Source of the DNA: Gallionellaceae bacterium
GTDB taxonomy: Bacteria > Pseudomonadota > Gammaproteobacteria > Burkholderiales > Thiobacillaceae
Length of the DNA: 64,000 nucleotides
NCBI GenBank assembly: GCA_028714875.1
Contig: JAQTLN010000006.1
Location: 1-64,000 of the forward strand
Direction: 5' to 3'
The notes under the pieces: model-generated
Database searches by the model: none
Seen by the model: the letters and a program-made list of their open reading frames with translations, nothing else
Told to the model about the DNA's origin: nothing
Translations under genes and position numbers: made by a program
In this document: positions 56,135-63,624 of the stretch, one piece after another
Position numbering within the stretch: position 1 is the first letter of the stretch
Layout of the letters: every line of letters begins with the position of its first letter

Positions 56135-56370
56135 TGCAACTGGCGCAGCAAGCCCCCAGCCGCCGAATGCCTGGCGCCGAAAACCTTCCAAGCCTTGGAA
56201 AAACCAGCCGCCGAATGCCTGGCGCCGAAAACCTTCCAAGCCTTGGAAAAACCAGCCGCCGAATGCCTGGCGCCGAAAACCTTCCAAGCCTTGGAAAAAC
56301 CAGCCGCCGAATGCCTGGCGCCGAAACTCAAATTACTGAAGGAGAAAACCATGCCCGTATCTGCTGTTGA
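56134..56370 (+). CDS. Possible small repeat protein coupled to the replication gene
   Basis: A 78-codon frame starts with an ATG overlapping the replication-gene stop (TGATG), after GGAGG at 56121-56125. It translates the 48-bp tandem repeat as three 16-residue units (SRRMPGAENLPSLGKT). All six frames across the repeat are open because the unit is a multiple of three, so openness is not evidence of coding. Only the coupled start supports it. Confidence 0.35.
   Translation: MQLAQQAPSRRMPGAENLPSLGKTSRRMPGAENLPSLGKTSRRMPGAENLPSLGKTSRRMPGAETQITEGENHARICC
56158..56325 (+). repeat. Tandem 48-bp repeat, 3.5 copies, each with a perfect palindrome
   Basis: Identical units start at 56158, 56206 and 56254, with a half unit at 56302-56325. 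Each full unit contains TTCCAAGCCTTGGAA (7-bp arms, one-base centre) at 56186, 56234 and 56282. The array sits directly downstream of the replication gene and could be a partition centromere, an incompatibility-type titration site or an operator. Confidence 0.93.
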
Positions 56371-56572
56371 CTACAAGAAACAGGTCGATTCCGGCCCAGT
56401 TATTTTGACTGATGAAGAAATCAAAGTGCTCTCTGGGAAGATCGAAGCGTTGGTGCGCGAGGAATACGGCCAGGAAGTTTATGAACGACTGGTTCGTGGC
56501 CCTGGGGAGGCTTTAATGCTTGCCGCCCATCATTTGCTTGGCTGGCGTGGCCTACGTGACTTGATTCGCTGA
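56351..56572 (+). CDS. Small protein of unknown function (73 residues)
   Basis: It begins MPVSAVDYKKQVDSGPVILTD after a strong ribosome site (AAGGAG, 56338-56343), so I place the start here and not in the repeat array upstream. The sequence is largely helical and acidic (EEIKVLSGKIEALVREEYGQEVYERL). No family is recognised. Its 3' end overlaps a minus-strand small gene by 21 bp. Confidence 0.7.
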   Translation: MPVSAVDYKKQVDSGPVILTDEEIKVLSGKIEALVREEYGQEVYERLVRGPGEALMLAAHHLLGWRGLRDLIR

Positions 56573-56749
56573 CATGAGTTCATCAAGCCGCTTTTCGGCC
56601 CATTTTCTGTACTCGATGAACCACGCGTCCGTGGATTCCTTCGCTATGTCTGGAGGCACTTCAACCGTAGCAGCGCGAAGAACGCACCTCGCAAGCGTCA
56701 GCGTCGCGGCGATTTTCATGAGTTCGATGTTTCGAGTTTCTTCATCCAT
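56552..56749 (-). CDS. Small minus-strand protein of unknown function (65 residues)
   Basis: The product is MDEETRNIELMKIAATLTLARCV onward, ending DELMSANQVT; it is helical with an amphipathic pattern. The start at 56749 is supported by AAGGAG 9 bp upstream on the minus strand. It is convergent to the preceding small gene and antisense to the run of element genes. I recognise no family. Confidence 0.6.
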   Translation of the reverse strand: MDEETRNIELMKIAATLTLARCVLRAATVEVPPDIAKESTDAWFIEYRKWAEKRLDELMSANQVT

Positions 56750-56854
56750 GGGAGGACTCCTTTCGGTTGGTTGGAATGCGGTTGCTACCCCGCTCTTCAA
56801 TCTTACCGCCGGGCTGTTCCTCCCTCCCCTTCCCCCAACCCAACCAAATTGATC

Positions 56855-57898
56855 ATGGCCACCACTCTAAAACCCACGTTCGCCACCAGCCCGGATTCGC
56901 CGTTTCCCGATCACTACGACATCGCCGAGGAAGAAGCCGCCCTCAAGGATCTGCTCGACGCCGAGAACCCGAACACGATGGATCCCAGGTGGTCTCGGGT
57001 AGTCGAACTCGAATCCCGCAAAGAGACATTGCAACGGTCCCAGTCTGAATACCGGCAACGTCAGGGCGCGGACAGGCTGGTCTCCAACAAGGAAGCCAGC
57101 GACATGCGCTACATCGGCGCCCTGGAAGACGAAGACCAGGACACGATGACGCTGCATACCCGTGAGGCGTATCGGTTGTTCATGGGGAGAGCGCGCGATG
57201 CGGAGGGTAATCACAGCCCTATCGTCGGCGGTCGGCGTGTCGCTTCGGCATTGCGTTCGGCCTGGGTGCTATCCGGCAATGACAACCCTTATGCGGACTG
57301 GGTGTTGATCGCCTTCATGGACCGCATGGATGCAGCCAAAGAGAAGCTGGAGACGGCGATTACCGGGTGCGAGAAGGTGTTGAAAGACCTGCGCCAGCGG
57401 GGGTTGACCTATTCGGTGTTGCGGTCGCGTGAGCCGAAGGATGTGGACCTGGGTTTCCGCAGCCCATACGGCTATGCGGTCGCCGAGTTGATCGTGCATT
57501 ACGACTATTTCGTGCGCTTGATCAAGACGCTGATCAAGAAGGATCGGATGTCTGACGACGAAGGCCGCGTGGTCATGCGCCAGCGGGTTCGCGAGATTCG
57601 GTCGATGTTCGAGGATCCATCAAAGTACGAGCGCTACTTGATGCGCGAGGAACTGCGCCAGCTCTCTCGTTCCGATTTCCTGCCTGGTGCGAATGAGGAG
57701 GCTCAGAAGCGTGTGGCAGCGGTGGTGGGGTTGTTCGGGGAAGTGCCGCGAGAGGTGTTCACCGGGCAGATTGCGCCACGTCATAGCCGTAGGCACGCGA
57801 ACTTGTCGGAGAAGGAATTACGCCTGTTGCAGGAAGCCGCGCTTTCGCCTGTGGCAGCCGATGCCTCGGATGAGGATGAAGGCGGGTTGTTGGAATGA
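56855..57898 (+). CDS. TIGR03761-family integrating conjugative element protein (PFL_4669 type)
   Basis: The 347-residue protein matches the TIGR03761 group in content and position. It has a central conserved part with TLHTREAYRLFMGRARDAEGNHSPIVGGRRVASALRS-like sequence (residues about 98-140) and SPYGYAVAELIVHYDYFVRLIKT near 214. Its biochemical role is unknown, but it is one of the constant genes of this element class. It is coupled to the next gene (ATGA). Confidence 0.88.
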   Translation: MATTLKPTFATSPDSPFPDHYDIAEEEAALKDLLDAENPNTMDPRWSRVVELESRKETLQRSQSEYRQRQGADRLVSNKEASDMRYIGALEDEDQDTMTLHTREAYRLFMGRARDAEGNHSPIVGGRRVASALRSAWVLSGNDNPYADWVLIAFMDRMDAAKEKLETAITGCEKVLKDLRQRGLTYSVLRSREPKDVDLGFRSPYGYAVAELIVHYDYFVRLIKTLIKKDRMSDDEGRVVMRQRVREIRSMFEDPSKYERYLMREELRQLSRSDFLPGANEEAQKRVAAVVGLFGEVPREVFTGQIAPRHSRRHANLSEKELRLLQEAALSPVAADASDEDEGGLLE

Positions 57899-58380
57899 TC
57901 ATGGCGCAGCGAATTCTCCCGTTGAGCGACTGCACGGATGGGGTTCCATCTGGCGCAGCGGGGTTGTCAACACTTGGCGGGGGGGCTGGCGCGGGTTGTC
58001 AACAGGGTGCTGACACAAAGGCCTTTAAGGGTAAGGGCGGGCGAGGGGTGCGGGTGCTGGTGGATGTTCAGGTGGAAATGCGGATGTTGGCCGAGGAGAC
58101 GAAGGCGGTTGCCGGGCGTGTTTTCTTCCTGGAAGTCCATCGCCGCAAGCAAACAGGCCAAACCAGCTTGCGCTGGCGGCTGGTGCCCGGCGGCTGGCGT
58201 CATGTGAAGTGGGAGGACAAAGCCCTGCAACTGGCGCTTTCTCAGTTGGCGCTGGTGTGGAAGGACTGGTACGCGGAGAAGAATGCCATGGCGCTCAAGC
58301 TCAACCGCGAGGAGCGGGAGCTGCGGGCGGCGGCGCGTGACGATTTTTCAACGCGTATGACGAAAGCTAGACATGGATAA
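57895..58380 (+). CDS. DUF3158-like element protein
   Basis: The 161-residue protein has a core from about residue 50 (GVRVLVDVQVEMRMLAEETKAVAGRVFFLEVHRRKQTGQTSLRWRLV in pieces) and a coiled C-terminus. Position between TIGR03761 and ssb is where DUF3158 proteins lie in PFGI-1-type elements. Homology is judged from position and general pattern, so confidence is moderate. Function is unknown. Confidence 0.7.
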   Translation: MIMAQRILPLSDCTDGVPSGAAGLSTLGGGAGAGCQQGADTKAFKGKGGRGVRVLVDVQVEMRMLAEETKAVAGRVFFLEVHRRKQTGQTSLRWRLVPGGWRHVKWEDKALQLALSQLALVWKDWYAEKNAMALKLNREERELRAAARDDFSTRMTKARHG

Positions 58381-58420
58381 CTTTCGTCATAGTCCAGGGA
58401 CTGGACAAGAACGCGGAGGG

Positions 58421-58873
58421 TTAGTGGTGGTGTTGCCCTGTATCCGGGCTTTCTTCCTGGCGAGCGGGGACGAAGATTTCAGTGCAGATGGTGTAGGGCC
58501 AGATGCTGCGCGCGATGAGTTGCAGGACCGTGGCGTCAGTGTGTTCGGTAGGGAGAAAGGCTTTCGCGTGTTTTTGCTCGTCGATCATGCCAACGGCTTT
58601 GACGGCGACCCAGCATACGGCGCCGTAGGCTTCGTCAGAGATGTCAGTCAGAGGGTCGAGCGGGTTTTCGTGCATCAAGCGCTTGAGGGCACGGTGGGTC
58701 TCGAAATAACCGTCCAGCGTCTCCGGCGGGCCGTAGTGGCCACATTCACGGCAACGCGGCCCCAGGTGATCGGCGAGGTAGCGCTTGTAGATCGGGTACA
58801 GGTCGGGGAGCGCGTAAAGATCGAAGGCGGCCATTGTTCCGTTCATGAAGTGGCTGAGGCGGTTGGATTTCAT
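58421..58873 (-). CDS. Minus-strand protein of unknown function with CxxC zinc-like site
   Basis: The 150-residue product contains CRECGHYGPPETLDGYFETH near residue 41, which could bind a metal, and is otherwise helical. It lies antisense between DUF3158 and ssb, breaking the rightward series. I recognise no family. Two starts are possible (58873 or the ATG nine codons in); neither has a clear ribosome site. Confidence 0.55.
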   Translation of the reverse strand: MKSNRLSHFMNGTMAAFDLYALPDLYPIYKRYLADHLGPRCRECGHYGPPETLDGYFETHRALKRLMHENPLDPLTDISDEAYGAVCWVAVKAVGMIDEQKHAKAFLPTEHTDATVLQLIARSIWPYTICTEIFVPARQEESPDTGQHHH

Positions 58874-59031
58874 GCCATGCCACTCGCTGTGTCAATTAGA
58901 AAAAATGAAAGCGGCGCTGTGGCAGCTAGGCGTGTGAGTTAAGCAATTTTCGTGCCCTTTTGCCATTTCGGTGGAAGGGATCTGTGGCACGCCAGTTGTG
59001 GCGGCCGATTGATTGATGGAAGGAGAGGTAC

Positions 59032-59460
59032 ATGAGTCTTGAACTGGCAGTACGACAAATTGGTTTCACTGCGGCGCTTCCGGAGTTGCGCTACATGCCT
59101 TCGGGTGATGCGGTGACGACGATTCGGGTCGGGACGACCGATCGCTGGAAGGACAAGGATGGAGAGATTCAGGAACGCACCACCTGGCTACGCTGGTCAT
59201 GCTTTGGCAAGTCGGCCGAGAACCTGGCCAAGATGGTCGGCAAGGGGGCTTATGTTGCCCTGGAAGGCACCATCCGTAACCAGAAGTGGGACGACAAGGA
59301 TGGCAACACTCAGTACCGCGACTCTTATGTGGTGGACGAGTGGCGGTTGCTGGATCGCAAGCCGAAGGATGTGGGTGCCGATGGAGCCGCAGATGAAGCG
59401 ACTGGTGCTGGTGTGCCGCCCCAATCGGGTTGGGGCGGCGATGATGATGTTCCGTTCTGA
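59032..59460 (+). CDS. ssb: Single-stranded DNA-binding protein of the integrative element
   Basis: The 142-residue OB-fold protein has IGFTAALPELRYMPSGDAVTTIRVGTT, WLRWSCFGKSAENLAKMVGKGAYVALEG and an acidic tail ending DDDVPF, the docking tip for partner proteins. The ribosome site is GGAAGGAGAGG. Elements of this class normally carry their own ssb before topB to protect DNA during transfer. Confidence 0.95.
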   Translation: MSLELAVRQIGFTAALPELRYMPSGDAVTTIRVGTTDRWKDKDGEIQERTTWLRWSCFGKSAENLAKMVGKGAYVALEGTIRNQKWDDKDGNTQYRDSYVVDEWRLLDRKPKDVGADGAADEATGAGVPPQSGWGGDDDVPF

Positions 59461-59470
59461 GGTGGCCGAC

Positions 59471-59746
59471 ATGAACAAACATGAATTGGTCGATACGGTG
59501 CTGATGCATTCGGACAAGGCGCTTCCTCGGAGCAATGTGGAGGTGGTTCTGAAGGGCCTGGCCAAGGCGGCTCTGGCGGAGTTGGTGAAGGCCGGGGAGT
59601 TCTCGCTTCCGGGCGTAGGCCGCTTTGTGGTGAAGGTGAAAAAACCCCACATGGCCAGGAATCCCAAAACAGGTGCTTCGGTGGCGGTTCCTGAGAAACG
59701 GGTAGCCGGCTTTCGCCCGTTCAAGGAGCTGAGGCAGGCGCTGTGA
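59471..59746 (+). CDS. HU/IHF-family DNA-binding protein
   Basis: The 91-residue protein has the HU fold: MNKHELVDTVLMHSDKALPRSN, LVKAGEFSLPGVGRFVVKVKK and the arm ARNPKTGASVAVPEKRVAGFRP. It is diverged from the chromosomal HU at 30358. It begins 10 bp after ssb, so the two are probably co-transcribed. Confidence 0.9.
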   Translation: MNKHELVDTVLMHSDKALPRSNVEVVLKGLAKAALAELVKAGEFSLPGVGRFVVKVKKPHMARNPKTGASVAVPEKRVAGFRPFKELRQAL

Positions 59747-59820
59747 ACGATAAGAACAGGCCGCTGCGGTGTTTATGGCCGGTGGAGGTGGCGCTGGCGG
59801 TGCGTGGAGGTGGGGTATGA
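59743..59820 (+). pseudogene. Duplicated C-terminal fragment of the downstream methyltransferase
   Basis: In the frame ending at TGA 59818-59820 this stretch reads WPVEVALAVRGGGV, against RPVAVALAVRGGGV at the C-terminus of the methyltransferase at 62322-62363. It is the coding part of a 76-bp direct repeat and probably a relic of duplication. A GTG overlapping the HU stop would allow a 25-residue peptide. Confidence 0.65.
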
Positions 59821-59852
59821 GTGCGGCACTACAGAGGGGCACCACCACAAAG
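59777..59852 (+). repeat. 76-bp direct repeat, copy 1
   Basis: It aligns without gaps to 62320-62395, with about ten mismatches. Both copies span a methyltransferase-like C-terminus, the ribosome site GGAGGTGGGGT, an ATG and the codons for MSAA.QR.TTTK. Confidence 0.9.
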
Positions 59853-60191
59853 CTGCCTTGGTGGGACATTGCGTCAAGGATGGGGAGCCGCTTGTGGTTG
59901 ATAGCGAAAGGGAAAGGCCGGTCTACACGCATCGCGGAGTATGTGAACTCAGGCTGGCATCGAGGAATTTACAAGCGCATCGACGAGAACCGTGAACTGC
60001 TTGAACTTCTGCAACACGAAGCCCCCGAGCTACTTGAACGGTGCCCCTGGATTGAAGGGTGGCTCGATACCCAAGATGAGTTCTTGTCTGAACTGGCGGT
60101 TCTTACCGATGCGCCGAATCCGCATGCCGTATTGGGCACGACATATCCGCGCTCATGGCCAGGCAAGGCGCGCGATGCTTTGGTTGAGTAG
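59817..60191 (+). CDS. Element protein of unknown function (124 residues)
   Basis: It begins MSAALQRGTTTKLPWWDIAS after GGAGGTGGGG. The body is helical and acidic (RIDENRELLELLQHEAPELLERCPWIEGWL). The first 12 residues lie inside the 76-bp repeat and match the start of a 15-codon leader at 62360. No family is recognised. Confidence 0.7.
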   Translation: MSAALQRGTTTKLPWWDIASRMGSRLWLIAKGKGRSTRIAEYVNSGWHRGIYKRIDENRELLELLQHEAPELLERCPWIEGWLDTQDEFLSELAVLTDAPNPHAVLGTTYPRSWPGKARDALVE

Positions 60192-60204
60192 CCAAGATTC
60201 GAGA

Positions 60205-60522
60205 ATGAGTATGGCATCGGAGTTCGTTATGGAAATTGAACTGCATTTCCCGACAGGTTTGCGGGATTCTGAAATCAAAACCATCAGAGAGGTTGTCTCT
60301 GACATGCCCCTACACCCACAACCTGTGCCAGAGGGGTATTCGTCCTGGGAACAGGCTTTACTGGATGAATTGAGTGGCGTGCATGAGGCAACACCCTTGT
60401 CTCAGCCCGTGGCGTACTTCATGACGTTGGTCCGCGCTTGCAAAGAAGGGCGTTTTACCCCACAGCAGGCCTACCGAATTTTGGCACGAAGGCTGAATAA
60501 GCGGCTGGCTGGGATGTGCTGA
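60205..60522 (+). CDS. Element protein of unknown function (about 105 residues)
   Basis: It begins MSMASEFVMEIELHFPTGLR; the ATGs at 60205, 60211 and 60229 are all possible starts. The sequence IKTIREVVSDMPLHPQPVPEG and the basic C-terminus (FTPQQAYRILARRLNKRLAGM) look like a real small protein. I recognise no family. Confidence 0.65.
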   Translation: MSMASEFVMEIELHFPTGLRDSEIKTIREVVSDMPLHPQPVPEGYSSWEQALLDELSGVHEATPLSQPVAYFMTLVRACKEGRFTPQQAYRILARRLNKRLAGMC

Positions 60523-60575
60523 ATCAGCAGACCCGGGTCGAGAAGCTGTAGCAATAAAAAGAAGGGAGGGATTCA

Positions 60576-62363
60576 ATGCATCAAGTCGAAATCAAGCATT
60601 TCCATCTGTTCGCCGGCTTAGGCGGTGGCGCCGCCGGTTTCAATCGCGGCGAAGCGCGTGTAGGCAACCTCCAGGCGAAGTTCCGCTGCCTGGGCGGGAT
60701 CGATGTCGATCCTGCCGCGATCAGAGACTTCGGCCGCCTGGCCGGTGTGCCGGGCACGGTACTGGATCTGTTCGATCGTGAGCAGTACGTCGATTTCCAT
60801 GGCCGCTCGCCGCCGGCAGGGTGGCGTGAAGCCACGCTCGACGACATTCGCCGCGCGGCCGGCGGCGAGCGGCCCAACATCGTGTTCACCAGCCCCCCTT
60901 GCAAGGGGCTCTCGGGGCTACTGTCGGAGTCCCGTTCCAAAACAGATCGCTATCAGGCGTTGAACCGCCTCACCCTGCGCGGGATCTGGCTGACGATGGA
61001 GGCCTGGGCGGATGATCCGCCCGAGTTCGTCATCCTGGAAAACGTGCCGCGCATCCAGAGCCGGGGCCGGCATCTGCTGGACCAGATTGGTGACGTGCTG
61101 CGGAACTACGGCTATGCCGTGGCGGAGACGACTCACGATTGTGGGGCGTTGGGTAATCTTGCGCAGTCTCGAAAGAGATTCCTGCTGGTGGCGCGGCATA
61201 CCGGGAAAATTAGCCCGTTCCTCTATGAGCCGCATCGGCGCCCACTGCGCGCAGTGGGCGATGTGCTGGGCCGGATGCTGCTGCCAGGCGACCCCGCCGG
61301 CGGGCCGATGCACCGTGTGCCCCGCCTGCAATGGAAAACCTGGGTCAGATTGGCGTTTGTACGGGCCGGTTCGGACTGGAGAAGTCTGAACGAGCTGGCC
61401 GTCGAGGATGGCATCCTGCGTGATTACCTTATCGTCCCGGAGCGGCGCCGGGATTTCCTGGGTGTCACAGGCTGGGATGAAACTGGAGCGACTGTATCTG
61501 CGCGCGGACTGCCGACCAACGGACGCTACTCCGTGGCGGACCCACGATCTGTCTCTGGCTTCGAGGGTGGAGGGAAATATATCGTCACTCCGTTCGACTC
61601 CCCGTCGAATACCGTCATCGCCGGCAGCACCACGGGCAATGGCGCGTTCGCCGTATCGGACCCTCGGTTTCACGGGCATGAATATGGACAGTACGGTGTG
61701 CTGCCATGGGGTAAACACACTGGCGCCGTCAGCGGCCAGAGCAAACCGGGTGGAGGCGTCTACACCGTCGCGGATCCGCGACCGGTAGGCCCCATCTTCG
61801 GGAAATACGCGGTGACGCCATGGGATGTGAATAGCGGGACCGTGATCTCTACCAGCACCGCTCAGGGTGCCTTTTCTGTGGCCGACCCACGTCCTGGCCT
61901 ACACCGCGAGCGCGGCGACCACTACCTCACTGCCGGCCACTACGGCATCGTTCCATGGGAAACCCCAAGCGGCGCAGTCACGGCATCGACGGGGCATGAC
62001 AACGGCTATGGTTCTGTGGCCGATCCCAGGGTGGATGCCCTGCCGGCCGCTACCGAGAACCTTGTTGCCGTCATCCGCGCCCTGGATGGGACGTGGCACA
62101 GGCCGTTCACCACTTTGGAGCTGGCGGCCCTCCAAGGCCTTCTGGATCCCGAAGAGCAACTCGAACTGGATGGGCTGAGCGACTCGGATTGGCGTATGCG
62201 CATCGGCAATGCCGTGCCGCCGCCAGCGGCGCAGGCCATCGCTAGTGTGATGGGCAAGACGTTGTTGCTGGCGTGGTCAGGCGAGACATTCTCGTTGGGC
62301 AACACGCCGATCTGGGTGCGGCCGGTGGCTGTGGCGCTGGCTGTGCGGGGAGGTGGGGTATGA
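60576..62363 (+). CDS. DNA (cytosine-5) methyltransferase with repeats in the target-recognition region
   Basis: The 595-residue enzyme has motif I HFHLFAGLGGGAAGF (residues 8-22), the catalytic cysteine C109 in FTSPPCKG, ENV at 155-157 (VILENVPRI), QSRKRFLLVAR near 197 and motif X MRIGNAVPPPAAQAIAS near 545. Between about residues 310 and 490 an unusual region repeats a unit of roughly 40 residues about five times (VADPR ... YGVLPW ... SGTV). No restriction enzyme gene is adjacent, so it is an orphan methyltransferase, perhaps shielding the element from restriction. Confidence 0.92.
   Translation: MHQVEIKHFHLFAGLGGGAAGFNRGEARVGNLQAKFRCLGGIDVDPAAIRDFGRLAGVPGTVLDLFDREQYVDFHGRSPPAGWREATLDDIRRAAGGERPNIVFTSPPCKGLSGLLSESRSKTDRYQALNRLTLRGIWLTMEAWADDPPEFVILENVPRIQSRGRHLLDQIGDVLRNYGYAVAETTHDCGALGNLAQSRKRFLLVARHTGKISPFLYEPHRRPLRAVGDVLGRMLLPGDPAGGPMHRVPRLQWKTWVRLAFVRAGSDWRSLNELAVEDGILRDYLIVPERRRDFLGVTGWDETGATVSARGLPTNGRYSVADPRSVSGFEGGGKYIVTPFDSPSNTVIAGSTTGNGAFAVSDPRFHGHEYGQYGVLPWGKHTGAVSGQSKPGGGVYTVADPRPVGPIFGKYAVTPWDVNSGTVISTSTAQGAFSVADPRPGLHRERGDHYLTAGHYGIVPWETPSGAVTASTGHDNGYGSVADPRVDALPAATENLVAVIRALDGTWHRPFTTLELAALQGLLDPEEQLELDGLSDSDWRMRIGNAVPPPAAQAIASVMGKTLLLAWSGETFSLGNTPIWVRPVAVALAVRGGGV
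61510..62040 (+). repeat. Protein-level repeat (VADPR...PW units) inside the methyltransferase
   Basis: The motif VADPR or VSDPR recurs five times. In the intervals a Y-x-V-x-PW-D/E/G segment and a SGTV/SGAV segment alternate. The DNA copies are diverged, so the repeat is maintained at the protein level. Confidence 0.8.
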
Positions 62364-62395
62364 GTGCGGCGCAACAGAGGGACACCACCACAAAG
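62320..62395 (+). repeat. 76-bp direct repeat, copy 2
   Basis: Partner of 59777-59852, 2543 bp away. It covers the methyltransferase 3' end and the start of the following leader frame. Confidence 0.9.
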
Positions 62396-62407
62396 AGATT
62401 GACATGA
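62360..62407 (+). CDS. Short coupled leader frame (15 residues)
   Basis: The frame MSAAQQRDTTTKRLT starts in an ATGA overlap with the methyltransferase stop and ends in an ATGA overlap with the next gene. It matches the N-terminus of the protein at 59817. It may be the truncated remains of a gene like that one, kept because it couples translation. Confidence 0.4.
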   Translation: MSAAQQRDTTTKRLT

Positions 62408-62688
62408 ACATAGATGAGGCACTGATTGCTGCCGACGAATTTCTGCCGCTACTGAAATGGCAGCAGAACGGCGGCGTAATACCAATCGCGCTGTATGTGT
62501 TGGCAACAGAAGTGCGTCGCCAGCGCGACGAAATAGGAAAACTGCGGTCAGCCCTAGCTGTGTGCCGTATAGGAGGGCCACTGCGAGGCGTATTGGCGCC
62601 GACTCACACCCTGATGGAGATCATCGACCACAACGGCGTGCCGCTTATGGCAGACCCATTCAAGTTCATGGGGGAGGGGACAACATGA
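62404..62688 (+). CDS. Element protein of unknown function (94 residues)
   Basis: It begins MNIDEALIAADEFLPLLKWQ and has a central helix EVRRQRDEIGKLRSALAVC. I recognise no family. It overlaps the leader frame before it and the next gene after it by 4 bp each (ATGA), so these cargo genes form one operon. Confidence 0.65.
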   Translation: MNIDEALIAADEFLPLLKWQQNGGVIPIALYVLATEVRRQRDEIGKLRSALAVCRIGGPLRGVLAPTHTLMEIIDHNGVPLMADPFKFMGEGTT

Positions 62689-63239
62689 GCCAGCACTATT
62701 TCAACTCCAAGTATCAGGACCGGCCCGTCAAAGTGATTCTTGGCTGGGATCGCCCTCTCGGGTATTTCTTTCTGGTCATTGAGTTCGTTGACGACGAGCA
62801 ATCAGAACCATCTGATGCGGCTGATGCTGTGGAAAATGAAGGTCTCCTGTACTCGAATTTGAATGACAGGGATGCCTGGCAAAAACCCCTGTCGTACTAC
62901 CGGGACAAGCTCTCCCAGTTTGGCATCGCGGTGCCGGAAGCTATGTTCACCGAGTCGCTACGAGACGAAGCGCTCAATGTGGGCAACCGCCATGTCTGGC
63001 ATAAGGCGGATGGTTCGTACCATGCTCATGCCGACGACGAGGACTATTTCCATGTAGGTAAATGCAATTTCTGCGGTGCTCCAGCGATAAAGCAAGGGCG
63101 CTACCACTCTGGTGAGCCAGTCGGACTCTGCGGTTCCAAGGAATGCTCCGAGGCGTTTGATGCCGATTCGGCGGATGAATGGGTGGAGATGGCCAAGGCT
63201 GGGCTTGTGTATTCCGTCAACGCCCACGGGATGCCGTAA
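62685..63239 (+). CDS. Element protein with C-terminal C4-type zinc site (184 residues)
   Basis: The N-terminal part (QYYFNSKYQDRPVKVILGWDRPLGYFFLV-like, residues 3-31) resembles small ICE proteins of unknown role. The C-terminal part has HVGKCNFCGAPAIK and VGLCGSKEC, giving four cysteines near residues 127-152 suited to bind zinc. It is coupled to the preceding gene. I recognise no characterised family. Confidence 0.7.
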   Translation: MSQHYFNSKYQDRPVKVILGWDRPLGYFFLVIEFVDDEQSEPSDAADAVENEGLLYSNLNDRDAWQKPLSYYRDKLSQFGIAVPEAMFTESLRDEALNVGNRHVWHKADGSYHAHADDEDYFHVGKCNFCGAPAIKQGRYHSGEPVGLCGSKECSEAFDADSADEWVEMAKAGLVYSVNAHGMP

Positions 63240-63242
63240 CCG

Positions 63243-63617
63243 ATGCTTCTCAATACCTGCTACCTCGGCGTGCGACCTATCCACCTGGCACTCGTGTTTT
63301 TTGCCCTCGCCAGCACTCCCACGCTCGCGAGGGAATGCTGGGATTGCGCGACTGATCGGGACTGCCAGCGTGGCTGGATCTGCGATGTCGAGTCCGCCCC
63401 TTGCGAAACGAATCCGCAGGCATCGGAATGCGTTCGTAAGGCGTGTGTGCCGGACACGCAAGGTCGGTCAAACGGATCAAGTCAACCTCAGTGCGAAGAT
63501 CAGCGGTCTATCCATGTAGCAGATAGGCTTGTTGATTTACCGTGGTGGTTTTCCCGTCGTGTCATCGCGCTTGCTGTATTAGCTATGGCAGTAGTGAGTT
63601 GCTCTGTCAGCACATGA
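63243..63617 (+). CDS. Secreted or membrane-anchored cysteine-rich small protein
   Basis: The 124-residue product starts with a signal peptide (LALVFFALASTPTLA, cleavage likely before RECWDC, near residue 29). Next is a domain with at least seven cysteines in about 45 residues (ECWDCATDRDCQRGWIC). It ends with a hydrophobic helix RRVIALAVLAMAVVSC after a basic pair. It is predicted to face the periplasm or outside. No family is recognised; the disulphide-rich head suggests a surface or entry-exclusion-type role, which is a guess. Confidence 0.7.
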   Translation: MLLNTCYLGVRPIHLALVFFALASTPTLARECWDCATDRDCQRGWICDVESAPCETNPQASECVRKACVPDTQGRSNGSSQPQCEDQRSIHVADRLVDLPWWFSRRVIALAVLAMAVVSCSVST

Positions 63618-63624
63618 GGAAGAA

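Noticed and set aside
55457-56325. CRISPR array
   Set aside because: The repeats are contiguous or nearly so, with spacers of 6 bp or none; there are no unique 30-40 bp spacers and no cas genes.
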